The notes under the pieces: generated by a model
The model's input: the letters and a program-made list of their open reading frames with translations, nothing else
Told to the model about the DNA's origin: nothing
The model's database searches: none
NCBI GenBank assembly: GCA_025924295.1
Contig: JAICEG010000079.1
Location: 1-14,779, forward strand
DNA length: 14,779 nucleotides
Origin: Vicinamibacteria bacterium
GTDB lineage: Bacteria; Acidobacteriota; Vicinamibacteria; Vicinamibacterales; UBA2999
Reading direction: 5' to 3'
Position numbers and translations under genes: made by a program
Shown: piece after piece, positions 6,609 through 13,414 of the stretch
Position numbering within the stretch: position 1 is the stretch's first letter
Layout: each line of letters begins with the position of its first letter

Positions 6609-7007
6609 TCAGGGTCTCACCGGCACGGGCTGGCCCTGTGCATCGACGGCCACCAGCACGACCTCGGCCTGCGTCACCTTGACTCGCTCGCCGTGTCCCG
6701 TCGTGCCGGCAGTTAATGGGGGATTTCCCCATCGCTCGGCCTCGACCTCGACACGCACCGTGACCGACGTGCGGCCGACTCGAACCGTCTCGGTGTAGAA
6801 GTCGACGATGTCTCCGACATACACCGGCTCGTGAAACTCCACCTCGCGCATCGCCCTGGTCACGAAGCGGTGCGCGGCGACCTTGCGCGCCTCGATCGCA
6901 GACGCGAGATCGATGTTCGACAGGATCACGCCGCCGAAGATCGTGCCGTAGGCATTGGTGTCCTTCGGCAGCAACAGGACCCTGATCGCGGGCATACGCT
7001 CGGACAT
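6609..7007 (-). CDS. Hotdog-fold acyl-CoA thioesterase, YciA-like
   Basis: This 132-residue protein belongs to the YciA/ACOT family of hotdog thioesterases, which hydrolyse acyl-CoA to free acid and CoA. The family signature reads LLLPKDTNAYGTIFGG, followed by an aspartate in LSNIDLASAIEA (candidate catalytic residue) and VEFHEPVYVGDIVDFYTETVRVGRTSVTVRVEVEA across the central strands. The end ERVKVTQAEVVLVAVD is also typical. I chose the ATG at 7007 (MSERMPAIRV); 6995 is a possible alternative. The open frame runs further upstream, but that part crosses a repeat hairpin and is not family-like. About ten residues (GNPPLTAGTT) appear inserted between the AERW and GHGERV segments. It is divergent from speA and first in the thrC-pepF run; substrate chain length cannot be told from sequence. 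Confidence 0.88.
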   Translation of the reverse strand: MSERMPAIRVLLLPKDTNAYGTIFGGVILSNIDLASAIEARKVAAHRFVTRAMREVEFHEPVYVGDIVDFYTETVRVGRTSVTVRVEVEAERWGNPPLTAGTTGHGERVKVTQAEVVLVAVDAQGQPVPVRP

Positions 7008-7026
7008 GCGAGCGTCTATTGTGTCC

Positions 7027-7051
7027 CACCTTCGCGCTTCGCGCTTCGGTG
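7027..7051. repeat. CTTCGCG heptamer-repeat hairpin in the divergent intergenic region
   Basis: Three tandem heptamers CTTCGCG, CTTCGCG and CTTCGGT occupy 7030-7050. They are bounded by CACC (7027-7030) and GGTG (7048-7051), which can pair to close a hairpin. The element lies in the 136 bases between the thioesterase and speA starts. It looks like a non-coding repeat unit. I saw no convincing -35/-10 pair around it; a TATCAT at 7131-7136 has no matching -35 at the right spacing. Confidence 0.5.
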
Positions 7052-7143
7052 AGCAGGCCCGCGCGCTGTCGTGGTGTGAAAAAAGCATCACGGCCACTGA
7101 AGATTGCGCACTCGAAGACCGAAAGGCGTTTATCATCTCTTTC

Positions 7144-9090
7144 ATGAGCACTGTGACCAACGGACGGCCCTTGCCGATGACGGCCGCCACCTCGACGACA
7201 CGTGCCTGGAGCGTGCACGAAGCCGCCGAGTTGTACGAAGTGGCGCGCTGGGGCAACGGCTACGTCTCGGTGAACGATGCCGGGCACGTCCAGGTCCATC
7301 CCACCAAGGACCCGGCCAAGGCCATCGACCTCAAGGAACTGGTCGATCGTCTTCAGCTCCGCGGCATCAGCCTGCCGGTGCTGATTCGGTTTACGGACAT
7401 CCTTAAGCATCGCCTGGGCGACATCCACGGCGCCTTCCAGACCGCCATCACCCAGCACCAGTACCAAGGTGGATACAGCTGCGTCTACCCGATCAAGGTG
7501 AATCAGCAGCGGCAGGTCGTCGAGGAAGTCCACAAGTTCGGCAAGCCGTACAACTTCGGCCTCGAGGCAGGCTCGAAGCCGGAGCTGCTGGCGGTCGTGG
7601 CGATCGCCGACAACACCACGCCGATCATCTGCAACGGGTTCAAGGACGCCGAGTTCATCGAAACGGCCATGCTCGGCCAGCAGATCGGCCGCAACATCAT
7701 CCCCGTCGTCGAGAAGTACACCGAGCTGGGACTCATCATCGACGCGGCTGAAAAGATGGGCGTGCGTCCGCAAATCGGTATGCGCGTGAAGCTCGCAGCT
7801 CGCGGCAGCGGGCGCTGGCAATCGTCGGGCGGTTTCCGATCGAAGTTCGGTCTGACGGTGACCGAGATTTTGCGCGGGCTCGAAGAGCTCAAGTCGCGCG
7901 GGATGCAGGACTGCCTCAAGCTGCTCCACTTCCATCTCGGCAGCCAGATCACCAACATCCGGATCGTGAAGGGCGCGCTCAACGAAGCCGCGCGCGTCTA
8001 TACCGAGCTCGCAAAGCTGGGGGCCGGCCTGGAGTACATCGACGTGGGCGGCGGTCTCGGCGTCGACTACGACGGTTCGCAGACCAACTTCGAATCGAGC
8101 ATGAACTACACGCTCGAGGAGTATGCGAACGACGTCGTGTACCACATCCAGACGGTGTGCGACGAAGCCGGCATCAACCATCCGACCATCATCTCGGAGA
8201 GCGGACGGGCCGTGGTCGCTTATCACAGCATGCTCGTCTTCAACGTCCTCGGCGTGTCCGGCTTCGGCGATGAGAAGATCCCGACGACGGCCAACCTCGA
8301 GTGGGAGCAGCCGCTCATCGATCTGGTCGAGACCTACAACAACGTGACGGCCCGCAATGCGCTCGAGGCGTTCCACGACGCGCAGCAGGCGCTCGACATG
8401 GCCATCAGCCTGTTCGTTGCCGGCTATCTCCCGCTCGAGCAGCGCAGCATGGCCGAGAACCTCTTCTGGGCGACCTGCACGAAGCTTCAGCGCATCGTCC
8501 AGACGATGGCCGAGGTGCCGGAGGATCTCCAGAACCTCGACGAGCAGCTGTCAGACACGTATTTCTGCAACTTCTCGCTGTTCCAGTCGATTCCCGACAG
8601 CTGGGCGATCAAGCAGCTCTTCCCGGTCATGCCGATTCACCGACTGAACGAGAAGCCCACGAGCCACGCCGTGCTTGGTGACATCACCTGCGACTCCGAC
8701 GGCAAGCTGGATCGCTTCGTCGATCGCCGCGACGTGAAGAAGACACTCCCGCTTCACACGGTCAATGGGCAACCGTATTACCTGGGCGTGTTCCTCGTCG
8801 GTGCGTACCAGGAGATCCTGGGTGACCTGCACAACCTGTTCGGGGATACGCACGCCGTGCACGTGAGTCTCGACGAAAACGGCGGCGCGCGCCTCGATGC
8901 GCTCATCAAGGGCGATACGGTGCGCGAAGTGCTCGACTACGTCGAGTTCGATGCCGAGATGCTGCTCGGCAAGCTCAGAACGGACGTCGAGACGGCGGTG
9001 CGTGAAGGGCGCGTGGATTACGAAGGAGCCGGCAGGCTGCTTCGCTTCTACGAAGACGGCCTGCACGGCTACACCTACCTGGAAGGCTAG
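7144..9090 (+). CDS. speA: Biosynthetic arginine decarboxylase
   Basis: This PLP enzyme decarboxylates arginine to agmatine, the first step of putrescine and spermidine synthesis by the agmatine route. At 648 residues it matches the SpeA family (fold III, alanine-racemase-like). The N-terminal YEVARWGNGYVSVNDAGHV is typical. The PLP lysine is Lys118 in YPIKVNQQRQ. Further hallmarks are HFHLGSQITN, the glycine-rich YIDVGGGLGVDYDG phosphate site, ISESGRAVVAYH, and Cys475 in YFCNFSLFQSIPDSWAI, the family's active-site cysteine. The start is set at 7144 because upstream frame sequence is not conserved. ATG 7177 is an alternative with a GGACGG element upstream, whereas 7144 has no clear ribosome site. 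No agmatinase or agmatine deiminase gene lies next to it here. Confidence 0.95.
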   Translation: MSTVTNGRPLPMTAATSTTRAWSVHEAAELYEVARWGNGYVSVNDAGHVQVHPTKDPAKAIDLKELVDRLQLRGISLPVLIRFTDILKHRLGDIHGAFQTAITQHQYQGGYSCVYPIKVNQQRQVVEEVHKFGKPYNFGLEAGSKPELLAVVAIADNTTPIICNGFKDAEFIETAMLGQQIGRNIIPVVEKYTELGLIIDAAEKMGVRPQIGMRVKLAARGSGRWQSSGGFRSKFGLTVTEILRGLEELKSRGMQDCLKLLHFHLGSQITNIRIVKGALNEAARVYTELAKLGAGLEYIDVGGGLGVDYDGSQTNFESSMNYTLEEYANDVVYHIQTVCDEAGINHPTIISESGRAVVAYHSMLVFNVLGVSGFGDEKIPTTANLEWEQPLIDLVETYNNVTARNALEAFHDAQQALDMAISLFVAGYLPLEQRSMAENLFWATCTKLQRIVQTMAEVPEDLQNLDEQLSDTYFCNFSLFQSIPDSWAIKQLFPVMPIHRLNEKPTSHAVLGDITCDSDGKLDRFVDRRDVKKTLPLHTVNGQPYYLGVFLVGAYQEILGDLHNLFGDTHAVHVSLDENGGARLDALIKGDTVREVLDYVEFDAEMLLGKLRTDVETAVREGRVDYEGAGRLLRFYEDGLHGYTYLEG

Positions 9091-9099
9091 CCAACGCTA

Positions 9100-9172
9100 A
9101 TTTCCAACCCCCGACTCTCAACTCCCAAGGACGTTTGTTCTCTTGGAAATCGGGAGTTGGGAATTGGGAGCT
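9100..9172. repeat. AACTCCC/GGGAGTT inverted-repeat element between convergent genes
   Basis: The 88 bases between the speA and propeller stop codons hold nested inverted repeats. ATTTCCAA (9100-9107) pairs with TTGGAAAT (9143-9150). Alternatively AACTCCC (9120-9126) pairs with GGGAGTT (9152-9158), with CCAAG (9125-9129) and CTTGG (9142-9146) inside. The element may act as a bidirectional terminator for the two convergent genes, although no long T-run follows. Its reverse complement resembles the copy at 10140-10210 (AACTCCCGA, an AGAACA core, GGGAGTTGAGAGT). Confidence 0.6.
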
Positions 9173-9178
9173 GACGCT

Positions 9179-10078
9179 TCACTTGATCGACGCAGTCAGA
9201 TCGTAGGCCGACACGCTGTTCCCAAACAGGAACGGTACGATCGCCAGGCGCTTGGCCGCAATCAAGCCGAAATCGGCGCCACCCGCGGTGAACTGCGCGA
9301 GCACGCGGACCTCACCGGACGCCGGGACATGCAGCAGGCGCTGGCCGATCACGTCGGTGACTAGGATCCCGCCACGTCCGTCAGGCTCGATCCCGTCGAT
9401 CCCGCCGACGGCCCCTGTTGTCAGCTGCGTGCGCTGCTTTGTCTTCAAGTCGTAAGCGTAGAGATGGCCACTGGGCGGTGGTGGAGCGCCGGCACCGCGC
9501 GGACCGCCGCCACCGATCGTCCCGAGAATGAGGCGGTTGCCATCGACCAGCAGTCCGTTCGGCGTCTCGCCAATCTCGTTCTTGGTGGCAAAGACCGACG
9601 ACTTGCCATCCTTGACCGCAAAGATCTGGAACAGGCCCGAATCTGAAACGTAGACCGTTCCGTCAGGCGCCGTGGCCAGGTCATTGAGGAACTGGGCGCC
9701 TTCGACCTTGACACGCGCCGTGATGCGCGCCGTCGCGATGTCGATCGAGACGACTTCGTCGATGTCGCTCACCCAGAGAGTGCCGCCGAGACTGCGCAGC
9801 CCCTTTGGCGCGTTGAGCCCGGTGACCCACTTCGCACTGACCACCTTGCCGTCGGGTGACAAGCGGGAGATGAAGCCGTTGCCGTCCTTCTCGAGGATCT
9901 GCCCGTTGATCGACGAGACGAACACCGCATTCGACGTGGCGTCGTAGTAGGCGCTCTCCGGCGCGAGGAAATCACCCGTCAATGTCCACAGAGGCTGAAG
10001 GACAGGTCCTTTGGCGGGAGGCGCCTGGGCAAAGGCAGCCTGCGTACAGAGCACGAGGACAACGATGTAACGATTCAT
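9179..10078 (-). CDS. Secreted SMP-30/NHL-like beta-propeller protein
   Basis: The 299-residue precursor begins MNRYIVVLVLCTQAAFA, a signal peptide with a likely cleavage after AFA and before QAPP, so it should act in the periplasm or outside. The mature part is made of repeated beta-blade motifs typical of SMP-30/gluconolactonase and NHL propellers: SAYYDATSNAVFVSSINGQILE, GLRSLGGTLWVSDIDEVVSID, LNDLATAPDGTVYVSDS, PNGLLVDGNRLILGTIGG and GIEPDGRGGILVTDVIG. A Gly/Pro-rich insert (GAGAPPPP) lies mid-protein. The start at 10078 is supported by GGAG six bases upstream and the signal peptide; the frame remains open further 5' but that stretch is repeat sequence. Ligand or substrate is unknown; lactonase activity cannot be claimed from these motifs. 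Convergent with speA, downstream of the DUF349 gene. Confidence 0.85.
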   Translation of the reverse strand: MNRYIVVLVLCTQAAFAQAPPAKGPVLQPLWTLTGDFLAPESAYYDATSNAVFVSSINGQILEKDGNGFISRLSPDGKVVSAKWVTGLNAPKGLRSLGGTLWVSDIDEVVSIDIATARITARVKVEGAQFLNDLATAPDGTVYVSDSGLFQIFAVKDGKSSVFATKNEIGETPNGLLVDGNRLILGTIGGGGPRGAGAPPPPSGHLYAYDLKTKQRTQLTTGAVGGIDGIEPDGRGGILVTDVIGQRLLHVPASGEVRVLAQFTAGGADFGLIAAKRLAIVPFLFGNSVSAYDLTASIK

Positions 10079-10099
10079 AGCTTCTCCAGTTGGATTCCG

Positions 10100-10128
10100 A
10101 TCTTGGCGAGGAGGGGCAATGGCGTCAA
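10100..10128 (-). promoter_or_regulatory. Candidate promoter of the propeller gene
   Basis: On the minus strand TTGACG (10123-10128) is followed after 17 bases by CAAGAT (10100-10105). The -35 matches 5 of 6 consensus bases but the -10 only 3 of 6. The start would lie near 10093, giving a short leader that still contains the GGAG ribosome site. This is a moderate match. Confidence 0.35.
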
Positions 10129-10139
10129 CACCCAACGCC

Positions 10140-10210
10140 CAACCACCAACTCCCGAGAACATTCTGCTGTCGGGAACTTGCGAGTTGGAAGCCGGGAGTT
10201 GAGAGTTTGG
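10140..10210. repeat. Second AACTCCC/GGGAGTT inverted-repeat element
   Basis: This region between the DUF349 and propeller genes holds CCAACTC (10146-10152) pairing with GAGTTGG (10182-10188), with CCCGA (10152-10156) and TCGGG (10170-10174) nested inside. A longer alternative pairs CAACTCCCG (10147-10155) with CGGGAGTTG (10193-10201). It shares the outer arms, an AGAACA core and a GGGAGTTGAGAGT end with the reverse complement of the element at 9100-9172, so the propeller gene is flanked by two oppositely oriented relatives. Confidence 0.6.
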
Positions 10211-10211
10211 A

Positions 10212-10242
10212 TCGTAACGACGCGCCGGGCGCGTCGTTACGA
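10212..10242. repeat. 31-base perfect palindrome over the DUF349 gene stop codon
   Basis: Two 15-base arms meet at a single central base (10227): the left arm starts TCGTAACGACGCGCC and the right arm is its exact complement. The stop codon TAA (10237-10239) and the last codon of the DUF349 gene lie within it. As RNA it would form a very stable GC-rich hairpin, but no U-run follows in the gene's direction. It could be a terminator-like or 3'-end-protecting hairpin, or a REP-like dispersed repeat. Confidence 0.65.
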
Positions 10243-13101
10243 AGCCCGCCGTCGCTGCTCGAAGAACCGGCGGCAAGCGCGCTGGAATCGTTCGTTGAGC
10301 GGACCTGCGACCTGGGGCGGAACCGGCCCGAGGCGCATCCACTGCGCCTGTGCCGATCGCACTTCCTGTTCACTCGCGCGCCACCGCGCATCCTCGGCCT
10401 CGGCAGCACGAGCTCCGCCCGACATCGTGTTCGCAGCGAGCCGCTCGCGCAACTGCTGCGCCAGAAGCTCAGTGGGCGACAGGTTCGCCGGCTTGCTCGC
10501 CTGCGCCGCGGCGAGCTCCTCGACCTTGGCGAGCAGCTTTTCCATCCGCTTGCGCGTCGCTTCCGGATCGAGATCGGTCCCGGCAAACGCACCGGGCCAG
10601 GCAGCCACGATTCGCGCAACGGCCTGGTGGTAGCGAGCGGCGAGGTCCTGCTGTACCACGCGAGGCAGTTCCGGCGCGTGCTGCCACCGCGTTCGCGCCT
10701 CATGCACGGTCGCGTACAGATTGTCCGGGGCCGGCGGCGGCTCGGCCGATTCCGGTGGAGTCAGCGCCTCGAGCTCGCGAATCACGGTCTCGCGAACTGC
10801 CGCCTTCTCCTGCAACTCGACCTGGTCGCGATGCTTGAAACGGTCGAAGAACCGATCGCAGGCCGCCCTGAACCGCTGCCAGATGGCTTCGGACTTCGAC
10901 TTGCGCACCGGCCCGATCTTCTTCCACTCGACCTGGAGCTGTTTCAACTTCCCGGCTGCCTGATCCCACTCCGTGGACTCGGCAAGCTCCTCCGCGGCGA
11001 TGCACAGAGACTCCTTGCGAGCGAGGTTGGAGGCCCACTCCTCTTTCCGGTGCTTCAGGTCTTCCTGCCGGCGCGTGAAGAACTGATCGCACGCCCGACG
11101 GAACCGCTCCCAGATCGCCTTCTCGTGCCCGCGCGCAACCGGGCCGATCGTCTTCCACTCGGCCTGCAGTCCTTGTATCTCGCTGGCCGTCTTGACCCAG
11201 TCCGTTGAACCAGCCAGCGCCTCGGCACGTTCGCACAGTGCCTGCTTGCGAGCGAGATTGCCCAGACGCTCTTCGTTCTGAGCGGAGAAGAACGCCGACG
11301 TCCGCGCGTAGACCTCGTCCTGTGCCGTCTTGAAACGACGCCACATCGCCTCGCCCTGGGCCCGCGGCGCCAGCGCGACCTGTTTCCATCGTCCCTGCAG
11401 CTCGCGCATCTTACGGCCGGCCACTTCGAGATTGGCCTCGGCCTTGAGCGCCTCCATCTCACGACAGATTTCTTCCTGCACCTGGAGGTTGGCCCAGCGC
11501 TGCCATTCGTCAGCGTCGCGCAGCTCCTGGATCCGCGGCGCCAGCTTGGCGCGTGCTTCCTCGAGCCGTGCCTGGATTTCCTGCCGGTCACGCTTCGAAG
11601 GCAGCGGCGCGCGATCCTCGAGCGCCGTCCGGATCTCGCGCAGCGCACGATCGCCAGCCTTGAGCGTCAGCGGATCTGCGACAGCCAGCGCTTCGATCTG
11701 CCTGCAGAACTGCTGCAGGCGTCGCAGGTTGTCCTGCTCCTGTTTGGCGCGCGCCTGCTGGTATTCGAGCTCTTTCTGCTCGAGGGCCGCCACGGCATGT
11801 TCGAGCCGTTCGGCAGCCACGAGATTTGCCGACGCGTGTTCGCGCAGGACGTCGGCGTCGCGGCGCAGCCCCCGCCAGCGCGCGACCACGTCGTCCACTG
11901 GCTGTTCCGATGCGGCGAGTTGTTCGAGTTCTGTTGCCAACGTCTCCAGCCTCCCGACTGCAGCCTCGGCGAGCAGGCGCCGGCGCTCGCGGTCCTCGAA
12001 TGCGCGTGACGCGTCCTGGAATCGCCGGGTCAATGACGCGGCGTACTCGGAGGGCATCGGTGGGAGGTTGTCCCAACGCACCCTCAGCTCGGCAATGCGG
12101 TCGACGGCCGCGGGGCCCGCGAGCTGCTCGATCTCTACGACGATCGCCAGGCGATCGGATTGCTCCCGCTCGAGCGCCTGCTGGCGCTCCCGTTCGGCCG
12201 CTGCCTCGCGCAGACGTTCTTCGATCGCCTCACGCACGGCATCGCTGGCCGACTCGAATTTCCGAACCAGCGATTCATCGATCTCCACGTCCGCCTGGAA
12301 CTCTGCCCACGCCAGGCGCACCGCTGACAACGCGGTCGACGCTTCATTGGGATCGGCAACGACGACGAGCGCTTCCGCACGATGCAGCAGGTCCATGACC
12401 TGCGCCTTCTCCGCGGCGCTCATCCGGGGAGCGGGCGCGTCGTGCGGCGGCTGCGCCGCCTCCTCCGATTCGCGAAGCTTGGTGCGTGCGCGCCGCGCGG
12501 CGACCTTGTTCCGACCGCGCTGAGCAATGGCCGAGAGCGATGCGGGCTCACTCACCCGCTCCAGTGCAGACACGGCCGAATCAGTGTGCTCGGCCTTGAG
12601 CGCCACGTTCAGAAGCTCTTCGGGATCGCTGACACGTGCCAGGGCCCGAAGCCGTGTCGCCCCGTCCTGTGCGTGCCGGCTGATGGCGCCGAGCGACTTC
12701 GCATCGTCGAGCAAATCGACAACGGCAGCGCGCACCGTGGAGCTGGGGTTCTCGCGCGCGACGACCACGACTTCCTTCAAGCGACTCAGCATGAGCAGCT
12801 GCCGAACGACCTCGGACGCCTTGTCCGGCTCCTGAGTCTCGGCCGCCAGGCCCGCCAGCCCCCTGATAGCCTCGCTCCGCACATCCTCGTCGGGATCCGT
12901 CCGCGCGATCTCTCCGAGCACGTCGACCTCGGAAATACGACCGACGGCGGCCCGCCTGACCCTCGAATCCGCGTCCTCACGGGCGAGCGCGAGCAGCGCA
13001 TCCGCCTCGTCAGGGCCTAATTCGTAAACGGCGGCGGACCTCACGCCGGGATCGGCGTGCTTCCAACGAGGTTGCGGACGGAGTTTCTCGAGAATACCCA
13101 T
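10237..13101 (-). CDS. HEAT-repeat / DUF349-repeat protein
   Basis: This large soluble 954-residue protein has no signal peptide or membrane segment. Residues about 15-225 form HEAT-like helical repeats rich in D/E-S/A-RVRRAAV motifs (for example DPGVRSAAV, DADSRVRRAAV, DPDEDVRSEAI, NPSSTVRAAVV). Long charged helical and coiled-coil regions follow (about 260-560, including REAAAERERQQALEREQ). DUF349 repeats have the pattern W-L-W-K-IGPV-IW-RF-ACD-FF: clear copies lie near residues 632-680 (EWKTIGPVARGHEKAIWERF) and 707-755 (EWKKIGPVRKSKSEAIWQRF). Diverged ones lie near 563-590 and at the very C-terminus (QAQWMRLGPVPPQ, ERFQRACRRFF). The start is placed at 13101 (MGILEKLRPQPRWKH) with an AGAAGAG site; the frame's further 5' extension is not conserved-looking. 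The molecular function of DUF349 is unknown to me; a scaffold or nucleic-acid-associated role would be a guess. Confidence 0.85.
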   Translation of the reverse strand: MGILEKLRPQPRWKHADPGVRSAAVYELGPDEADALLALAREDADSRVRRAAVGRISEVDVLGEIARTDPDEDVRSEAIRGLAGLAAETQEPDKASEVVRQLLMLSRLKEVVVVARENPSSTVRAAVVDLLDDAKSLGAISRHAQDGATRLRALARVSDPEELLNVALKAEHTDSAVSALERVSEPASLSAIAQRGRNKVAARRARTKLRESEEAAQPPHDAPAPRMSAAEKAQVMDLLHRAEALVVVADPNEASTALSAVRLAWAEFQADVEIDESLVRKFESASDAVREAIEERLREAAAERERQQALEREQSDRLAIVVEIEQLAGPAAVDRIAELRVRWDNLPPMPSEYAASLTRRFQDASRAFEDRERRRLLAEAAVGRLETLATELEQLAASEQPVDDVVARWRGLRRDADVLREHASANLVAAERLEHAVAALEQKELEYQQARAKQEQDNLRRLQQFCRQIEALAVADPLTLKAGDRALREIRTALEDRAPLPSKRDRQEIQARLEEARAKLAPRIQELRDADEWQRWANLQVQEEICREMEALKAEANLEVAGRKMRELQGRWKQVALAPRAQGEAMWRRFKTAQDEVYARTSAFFSAQNEERLGNLARKQALCERAEALAGSTDWVKTASEIQGLQAEWKTIGPVARGHEKAIWERFRRACDQFFTRRQEDLKHRKEEWASNLARKESLCIAAEELAESTEWDQAAGKLKQLQVEWKKIGPVRKSKSEAIWQRFRAACDRFFDRFKHRDQVELQEKAAVRETVIRELEALTPPESAEPPPAPDNLYATVHEARTRWQHAPELPRVVQQDLAARYHQAVARIVAAWPGAFAGTDLDPEATRKRMEKLLAKVEELAAAQASKPANLSPTELLAQQLRERLAANTMSGGARAAEAEDARWRASEQEVRSAQAQWMRLGPVPPQVAGPLNERFQRACRRFFEQRRRAS

Positions 13102-13365
13102 CTCTTCTTGGATGCTTGCAAGACCCAGGCAAGATCTGAAGTGTACACCCCTCCCGTGACGATGGTTGCCTGTGATCACCTTCAGGTAGGCCGTGAACCC
13201 TTGCAAATGCTGTGGTTTGGTCGAGCGCCCACGGTCGAGCCGCGATCTAATCGTCCGCCGCGGCCGCCGTCGAATCTGCCTTTTTGGATCCAGTTATTTG
13301 GCGAGTTGGAAACGAGAGGCTGACGCGGGATCCAGGAGGAAGAAGAATGGGCGGCAGAAAGGTGA
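13102..13365. other. Intergenic spacer between DUF349 gene and glnA terminator
   Basis: No convincing gene is present. Visible items are short palindromes (CTTGCAAG near 13114-13121 and GTGTACAC at 13141-13148) and a short T-run near 13282. The repeat-like GCGAGTTGGAAACGAGAGGCTGACGC near 13301-13326 distantly recalls the GGGAGTTGG family. The minus strand has a TACACT (13140-13145) that could be a -10 box for the DUF349 gene, but no -35 box stands at normal spacing. The promoter of that gene is probably here but I cannot place it. Confidence 0.5.
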
Positions 13366-13393
13366 CGAGGAAGGAGGCTGTCCTCCTTCCTCG
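13366..13393 (-). terminator. Hairpin terminator downstream of glutamine synthetase
   Basis: A perfect 12-bp stem (CGAGGAAGGAGG at 13366-13377 and its complement at 13382-13393) with a 4-base loop begins 21 bases beyond the glnA stop codon. On the transcribed strand it is followed by GTCACCTTTCTG, so the U-tract is weak. Position and stem strength favour transcription termination or 3'-end protection for glnA. Confidence 0.7.
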
Positions 13394-13414
13394 GACTCAC
13401 AACCTTCGACGCTG

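Noticed and set aside
6955..7143. Longer N-terminus for arginine decarboxylase
   Set aside because: The extension overlaps the divergent thioesterase gene and the heptamer hairpin and does not resemble the family; the conserved part begins after 7144.
6562..8376. Long minus-strand open frame (about 604 residues) opposite speA
   Set aside because: It is antisense to the well-supported arginine decarboxylase, shows no recognisable domain, and runs into the thioesterase in another frame. Long antisense frames are expected in GC-rich genes.
10079..10342. Longer N-terminus for the propeller protein
   Set aside because: The extension is encoded by repeat and palindrome sequence and overlaps the DUF349 gene end. 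The start at 10078 has a ribosome site and opens a proper signal peptide.
11330..12523. Plus-strand open frame of about 397 residues opposite the DUF349 gene
   Set aside because: The composition is mostly Ser, Arg and Ala, as expected from the antisense of a charged helical protein, and no motif is visible.
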